From assembly GCF_003807585.1 (NCBI RefSeq), contig NZ_RMBX01000015.1, forward strand, positions 124,001 through 188,000: 64,000 nt of DNA, read 5' to 3'. The notes under the pieces were generated by a model. That model was not told the origin of the DNA, made no database searches, and saw nothing but the letters and a program-made list of their open reading frames with translations. Below, piece by piece: positions 59,744 through 64,000 of this stretch. Source of the DNA: Chitinophaga barathri (GTDB lineage: Bacteria > Bacteroidota > Bacteroidia > Chitinophagales > Chitinophagaceae). Made by a program: the position numbers and the translations under genes. Each line of letters starts with the position of its first letter. Positions within the stretch are counted from its first letter, which is position 1.

Positions 59744-60916
59744 ATGAACTGCAAAAGCAAACTGATGTTTTTTTTGCTGCTCTGGCTGCCCCTGACGGCG
59801 GTGGCCCAGCAGCAGGAAGACACCTCGTACAGCATTTACAAACCCATTGTGCCGGTGAGTAAACAGACCCTGCTGGCGAACGTGGATGTGATCGCCAACA
59901 TGCAGATGAGCTTCCAAAACGAGTTCGAAGACGGGACCTACATCCGTTCACGGTTTGTCATGAACCAGTTCAGGCTGGAGATCAAAGGGAAGGTGCATGA
60001 AAAAGTGTACTTCCGCTTCCGGGACCGCTATACAAGGACGGTCGTGCCCCAGTCCATCGACAATATCAGCCGCTCCACAGACCTGGCGTACCTCCGTTTT
60101 GACGTGGATGAACACTGGAAGATCTATGGCGGGAAGCTCTGTGCGGATTGGGGCGGGTATGAATTTGACGCGAATCCCATCGATATTTATGAATATTCAG
60201 ATATTATTGAGTACGCGGACAACTTTCTGGTGGGCGCCGGTGTTAGTTATGCACTCAATAATAAAAAGCACGAGTTCACCCTCCAGCTGCTCAATGCCCG
60301 GACGGCCAATTTTTTCGAGTTGTACGATACCATCCCCGGCATACAGGAAGCCCGTTTTCCTTTTGCGGCAGTGCTGAACTGGCGCGGTAGTTTTTTCGGA
60401 GGGAAATTCAACACCATCTGGTCCTATTCCATTTTCCGCGAAGCGGAATATGAATACATGAATTATTTCGCGCTGGGCAACCAGTATAAAGGAAAAAAAT
60501 TCCAGGTGGAGTACGATTTTAAATGGAGCGACGAACAGCTGGACCGGAAAGGGATCGTTTCGTCCTTTACGGATAACATTGGCATCAAAACCGCCCGGAA
60601 TGTACGGTACGTCAGCCATTGGACGCGGCTGGACTATCATCTCAGCAACAAAGTGAATCTCTTTTTTGTTGGTATGTTAGACGATGCTTACTGGCAGGAA
60701 CCGCAGGCGGACAGCAGGACAAAATTGCGGCAGGCCTGGGGGTACATACCAGGAGTAGAGGTTTATCCGTTTAAGAATTTAAACCTGAAAGTGTTTGGCG
60801 CGTTCATCGGGCGTAAATACAATTACACGGATTACGCGAAACAAACTTTGGGCATGACCAATCACGATAACTACAGAATATCCATTGGTATCATCAGTCC
60901 TTTGGTGATACTTTGA
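59744..60916 (+). CDS. Outer-membrane porin-like protein (phosphate-selective porin O/P type)
   Basis: 390 residues. Signal peptide (MNCKSKLMFFLLLWLPLTAV, cleaved near AQQ), then alternating beta strands rich in Tyr/Phe (FRLEIKGKVHEKVYFRFRDR, WKIYGGKLCADWGGYEFDAN) as in Bacteroidota OprO/OprP-like barrels. It is the last gene of the asparagine/aspartate operon, 21 bases after the transporter, so it may be the outer-membrane entry for asparagine or aspartate. Substrate unproven. Confidence 0.8.
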   Translation: MNCKSKLMFFLLLWLPLTAVAQQQEDTSYSIYKPIVPVSKQTLLANVDVIANMQMSFQNEFEDGTYIRSRFVMNQFRLEIKGKVHEKVYFRFRDRYTRTVVPQSIDNISRSTDLAYLRFDVDEHWKIYGGKLCADWGGYEFDANPIDIYEYSDIIEYADNFLVGAGVSYALNNKKHEFTLQLLNARTANFFELYDTIPGIQEARFPFAAVLNWRGSFFGGKFNTIWSYSIFREAEYEYMNYFALGNQYKGKKFQVEYDFKWSDEQLDRKGIVSSFTDNIGIKTARNVRYVSHWTRLDYHLSNKVNLFFVGMLDDAYWQEPQADSRTKLRQAWGYIPGVEVYPFKNLNLKVFGAFIGRKYNYTDYAKQTLGMTNHDNYRISIGIISPLVIL

Positions 60917-60922
60917 TACTCG

Positions 60923-60990
60923 GGCGGTTCTCCAAGCGCGACCGGATTCAGCGGACAAATACATATTACCGGTCGAAGGAGGGAACCGCC
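60923..60990. other. Large imperfect inverted repeat after the aspartate operon
   Basis: GGCGGTTC (60923-60930) pairs with GAACCGCC (60983-60990), and CGACCGG (60939-60945) with CCGGTCG (60969-60975). It ends exactly where the next -7 box begins. No T-run follows; it may act as terminator or as an operator. Confidence 0.5.
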
Positions 60991-60998
60991 TATCTTTG
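60991..60998 (+). promoter_or_regulatory. -7 box of the VOC gene
   Basis: A perfect TATCTTTG lies 19 bases before the ATG at 61018, right after the inverted repeat. Confidence 0.5.
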
Positions 60999-61017
60999 CT
61001 AAAAAATAGCAGTATTC

Positions 61018-61506
61018 ATGAGCTATACCGTTCCGGCACAAACCCGCATCGGGCATGTGCACCTCAAAGTTTCCGACCTTCAGCGTTCGCTGGATTTTTA
61101 TTGTGGTTTACTGGGATTTGAACTGATGACAAAATTCGGGGACCAGGCTGCTTTTATTTCAGCCGGCGGTTATCATCATCACATCGGGCTGAACACCTGG
61201 CACAGTAAAGGCATGCCGCCCGCACCCGTAAATGCCGCGGGATTGTATCACGTAGCCATCCTGTACCCGGAAAGGAAAGACCTGGCGGCTATCTACAAAA
61301 GACTTACTGAAGCAAAAGTGCAGTTTACCGGCTTTGCCGATCACGGAGTATCCGAGGCATTGTATCTCAACGATCCGGATGAAAACGGGCTGGAGTTGTA
61401 CTGGGACAGGCCAAGGGACCAATGGCCGGTGGATGGGGAAGGCAACCTTACCATGTATACGGAACGGCTGAACCTTTCAGGCCTTTTGCAGGAGCTGGGG
61501 AAATAA
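61018..61506 (+). CDS. VOC family metalloprotein (glyoxalase/extradiol dioxygenase-like)
   Basis: 162 residues. Typical VOC start RIGHVHLKVSDLQRSLDFYC (metal His in GHVHLKV), AAFISAGGYHHHIGLNTW, and the C-terminal LYLNDPDENGLELYWDRPRD with metal-binding Glu. This pattern is like catechol-2,3-dioxygenase-related CatE proteins. The real reaction is not known. Its stop codon directly abuts the stop of the convergent iron permease gene. Confidence 0.9.
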   Translation: MSYTVPAQTRIGHVHLKVSDLQRSLDFYCGLLGFELMTKFGDQAAFISAGGYHHHIGLNTWHSKGMPPAPVNAAGLYHVAILYPERKDLAAIYKRLTEAKVQFTGFADHGVSEALYLNDPDENGLELYWDRPRDQWPVDGEGNLTMYTERLNLSGLLQELGK

Positions 61507-61989
61507 TCAGGCTTTCAGTTTCACCTTCACTTTAGTTTCCGTGTTTTCCATCGCTTCTTCAATGGAATGGGACCTTTTCAGGTCCAGGTTCTTCTGCATC
61601 TCAGAAGCCAGCTTCGTATAAAAACGGTGAAGGGTATTTAATTCCTCTTCGGATAAAGATTCCACATCTATCAGCCGGTTGCTGGCCGTTTTAGTGGCGG
61701 CTATCAGCTCATTGAGCTTCAGCTGGATGGATTTGGAATCTTTATTCTGCGATTTCTGGATAATAAACACCATCAGGAAAGTGACGATGGTGGTGCCCGT
61801 GTTGATCACCAGCTGCCAGGTGTCCGAAAAGCCGAACAAAGGGCCGGTGATGCCCCATACAATTATAGTGGCCATTGCCAGGATAAAAGCCCAGGGACTG
61901 CCGGTGGCGCTCACCACTTTGGTGGAGAACCGCTCGAAAACCGGAGCTTTGTTATTCTTGCCCGCCGGAACCGTGGGTTTAGTTTCCAT
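61507..61989 (-). CDS. Low affinity iron permease family protein
   Basis: 160 residues: two membrane segments in the N-terminal half (WAFILAMATIIVWGITGPLF and LVINTGTTIVTFLMVFIIQK) joined by GFSDTWQ, followed by QNKDSKSIQLKLNELIAATK and a coiled C-terminus. This is the low affinity iron permease family pattern; actual iron transport by bacterial members is not proven. Starts three bases after the NtrC-type regulator gene ends, so they form one transcript. Confidence 0.88.
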   Translation of the reverse strand: METKPTVPAGKNNKAPVFERFSTKVVSATGSPWAFILAMATIIVWGITGPLFGFSDTWQLVINTGTTIVTFLMVFIIQKSQNKDSKSIQLKLNELIAATKTASNRLIDVESLSEEELNTLHRFYTKLASEMQKNLDLKRSHSIEEAMENTETKVKVKLKA

Positions 61990-61992
61990 GTA

Positions 61993-63447
61993 TCAATAAT
62001 TGATGTTCAGCAGGCGTAATTTATTGTAAAGGGTCTTGCGGTCGATGTTTAATAACTGGGCGGCTTTGGTTTTGTTGTACTTCACCGCCTTCAGTACGTT
62101 GATGATCTTGTTGTACTCCGCTTTGAGCGCAACGGATTTCAGGTCATTTTCGTCCAGCATGGGCAGGTCCGGCATATCGTCGCTGTCTTCTGCTACACCG
62201 GCGGATGCTGCCATAGCGGAGGAGTTGAGGCGGGAGAAACCACCGGCTTTCATTTCCAGCGGCAAAGCGGCCATGGTGATCTCTTTTCCGGCGGGGGTAA
62301 GAAGGCTCGCCCGGCGGATCACGTTCTTCAGCTCACGGATGTTGCCCGGCCAGTCGTACTGGCGGAAACATTCCCATACTTCCTCCGTCATTACCGGCTC
62401 GGGTTTGTTCAGCTCCTTGCTCACCTGGCTCAGGAATGAATCCACGAACAGCGGGAGGTCTGCATTCCTCACCCGCAGCGGGGGTATATGAATGGTAAAT
62501 TCATTAAAACGGTGGAAAAGGTCTTCGCGGAACTTACCTTTTTGTACGGCTTCAAAGAGATTTTCATTTGAAGCGACGATCAGGCGGGTATCCACGGCAA
62601 TTTCTTTCATGCTGCCCACCCGGCGGATCTGTTTTTCCTGGATCACGCGCAGCAGGGCAACCTGTATGTCGTAAGAGAGGTTTGCAATTTCGTCGAGGAA
62701 AATGGTGCCGCCGTGAGCTTGCTCAAAGGCGCCTATTTTGGTGTTGATGGCCCCGGTGAAAGCGCCTTTTTCGTGACCGAACAGTTCGCTGGCTGCCAGT
62801 TCTTTTGAAAGGCTGCCGCAATCTATCGCAATAAAGGGCTGATTGCTGCGGCTGCTGTGGTCGTGTATGAGGTGCGCCACGGATTCTTTACCCGTACCGG
62901 TTTCCCCGAAAAGGATCACACTGTAATCCGTGGGGGCTACGAGGGTGAGTTCGCGGAAAAGTTCTTTGGAAGGTTCGCTTTCGCCATATACGTATTTGCC
63001 TCCGCCGTTTTTACCGGGCTCGCTGTGTTGCGGGGTCCTTTCTTCGTGTACGTACGGCGCGACGGGCGTGCCCTGCACGGAGGGCGCGGGTTGGGAAAGG
63101 GCTTTATTTACAAGACTGAGTATTTCGTCCGGATATAATGGTTTTGAAATATAATCGTAGGCCCCGTTTTTCACCATTTCCACGGCTATCCGCACGTCGG
63201 AGTAACCGGTAATGATAATCACGACCGTCTGCGGCCTGAGCGCCCGGATGTCGTTCAGCAACTGGGCGCCGTCTGTGTCTTTCAGCCGGTAATCGCAGAG
63301 CACCAGGTCATAGGCTTCTTCTTTCATCATTTTCAGGGCCTGGGCGCCGGTCATCGTACTGTCTGTCTTAAAGCCATGTTTGCTCAGGAATTTGCTGAGC
63401 AGGGTACAAATGTTTATTTCATCATCAATAATGAGGATACTCTTCAT
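61993..63447 (-). CDS. Sigma-54-dependent response regulator (NtrC family)
   Basis: 484 residues: receiver (1-120, phospho-acceptor Asp52 in LVLCDYRLKD), AAA+ domain (about 155-390) with Walker A GETGTGKE (181-188), GAFTGA loop (228-233) and Arg fingers, and a C-terminal Fis-type HTH (about 440-484, NKTKAAQLLNIDRKTLYNKL). It activates sigma-54 promoters when phosphorylated. No histidine kinase is adjacent; a single-domain response regulator lies 60 bases upstream on the same strand. Confidence 0.95.
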   Translation of the reverse strand: MKSILIIDDEINICTLLSKFLSKHGFKTDSTMTGAQALKMMKEEAYDLVLCDYRLKDTDGAQLLNDIRALRPQTVVIIITGYSDVRIAVEMVKNGAYDYISKPLYPDEILSLVNKALSQPAPSVQGTPVAPYVHEERTPQHSEPGKNGGGKYVYGESEPSKELFRELTLVAPTDYSVILFGETGTGKESVAHLIHDHSSRSNQPFIAIDCGSLSKELAASELFGHEKGAFTGAINTKIGAFEQAHGGTIFLDEIANLSYDIQVALLRVIQEKQIRRVGSMKEIAVDTRLIVASNENLFEAVQKGKFREDLFHRFNEFTIHIPPLRVRNADLPLFVDSFLSQVSKELNKPEPVMTEEVWECFRQYDWPGNIRELKNVIRRASLLTPAGKEITMAALPLEMKAGGFSRLNSSAMAASAGVAEDSDDMPDLPMLDENDLKSVALKAEYNKIINVLKAVKYNKTKAAQLLNIDRKTLYNKLRLLNINY

Positions 63448-63506
63448 AATATATCGATATTGGACGGATATTAAATTTACAAATAATTATGCACTTGGAT
63501 GGTCAG

Positions 63507-63866
63507 TCAGCTTTTTACTTCGAACAGGATTTCCTGTAATTCCCCAACATTAAAAGGCTTCGGCAAAAAGTGGGCCGCTCCTGCTGTTAACGCTTTCTGT
63601 TTCTCCATCCCGTTGTCATAGGCACTGATCGTGATCACGGGGAGGTTCGGGTACCGGGATTTGATGAGAGGCAGCGCATCCAGGCCGGACCCGTCCGGCA
63701 GGTGGATATCCAGGAAAAGTACGTCTGGTTGCTGGCGCTCCAGGAACTTCATACCTTCTTTAAGGCCGTGCACATATTTCACCTTGTACCCGTGTTTACC
63801 CAGGCTGAGCTGCAAAAGTTGGCAAATATCCGGCTCGTCGTCTATTATTAAGATCAGATCTCCCAT
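63507..63866 (-). CDS. Single-domain response regulator
   Basis: 119 residues from the ATG at 63864-63866 (MGDLILIIDDEPD); a start 29 codons upstream would add a polar tail. A complete receiver: acidic pair in IIDDEPD, phospho-acceptor Asp53 in VLFLDIHLPDGSG, Thr/Ser in VITISAYD and Lys in FLPKPFNV. No output domain, so it acts as a phosphorelay or binding partner, perhaps with the neighbouring NtrC-type regulator. Confidence 0.88.
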   Translation of the reverse strand: MGDLILIIDDEPDICQLLQLSLGKHGYKVKYVHGLKEGMKFLERQQPDVLFLDIHLPDGSGLDALPLIKSRYPNLPVITISAYDNGMEKQKALTAGAAHFLPKPFNVGELQEILFEVKS

Positions 63867-64000
63867 GGCGTTGGGTTTTGTCGGATTTGAGGGGTTGCTG
63901 ATATCACGGGAATGTACGCGGTAGGCACTAGGTATGTTTTTTCCTGGATTCATAAACTCACTGTCCGTTTTTTGATAGAATTACTTTTTACAATTAAATA

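Overview
The window looks like a chromosomal segment of a Bacteroidota bacterium, most probably a Chitinophagaceae member close to Chitinophaga. Support comes from two FecI/FecR-controlled SusC/SusD loci with STN-type receptors, a gldH gliding lipoprotein gene, Bacteroidota -7 boxes (TAnnTTTG) close to start codons, RluE without an S4 domain, and many lipoproteins. The genus is an inference. Most of the sequence is of medium to high GC; 24.2-31.6 kb is visibly AT-rich.

Layout. 0-10.8 kb is housekeeping: gldH (cut by the edge), yicC, rluE, a Crp/Fnr regulator, an LpxD-like acyltransferase with a lipoprotein gene, a reductase/epimerase, a 3-hydroxyacyl-CoA dehydrogenase, pheS, an orphan LytS-type histidine kinase, a frameshifted repeat-protein gene and purU. 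10.9-18.2 kb is the first sigma/FecR/SusC/SusD locus. 18.4-23.9 kb holds a DUF1508 protein, a sugar MFS transporter, an unknown gene, a GH29 fucosidase and a TlpA-like thioredoxin protein. 23.9-25.5 kb is a partly decayed cluster of surface-protein genes carrying two copies of a ~70-bp repeat.

26,360-31,606 is a 5.2-kb integrative element inserted in the 3' end of a tRNA gene with anticodon CAU. It is bounded by 28-bp direct repeats, one lying in the intact tRNA. It encodes a tyrosine recombinase, an overlapping two-TM protein, a predicted membrane-anchored protein, two unknown co-oriented proteins and a 492-aa protein with motifs like those of single-subunit (T7 RNA polymerase / DNA polymerase I) polymerases. 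This is the best candidate for an undescribed system. A fragment of a second recombinase lies just outside the left boundary, so the site has probably been used before.

31.8-43.6 kb returns to core genes: HAD phosphatase, small membrane proteins, rimP-nusA-infB with a leader hairpin, a SurA-like PPIase, purF, a SixA-like phosphatase and a thioesterase. 43.6-53.8 kb has a SAM hydroxide adenosyltransferase, a second sigma/FecR/SusC/SusD locus ending in a GH18-fold lipoprotein that lacks the catalytic residues, and a third sigma/anti-sigma pair. 53.8-60.9 kb has MarC, an APC permease and an asparagine/aspartate operon (aspA, asparaginase, Dcu transporter, porin). The window ends with a VOC protein, a low-affinity iron permease family protein, an NtrC-type regulator and a single-domain response regulator.
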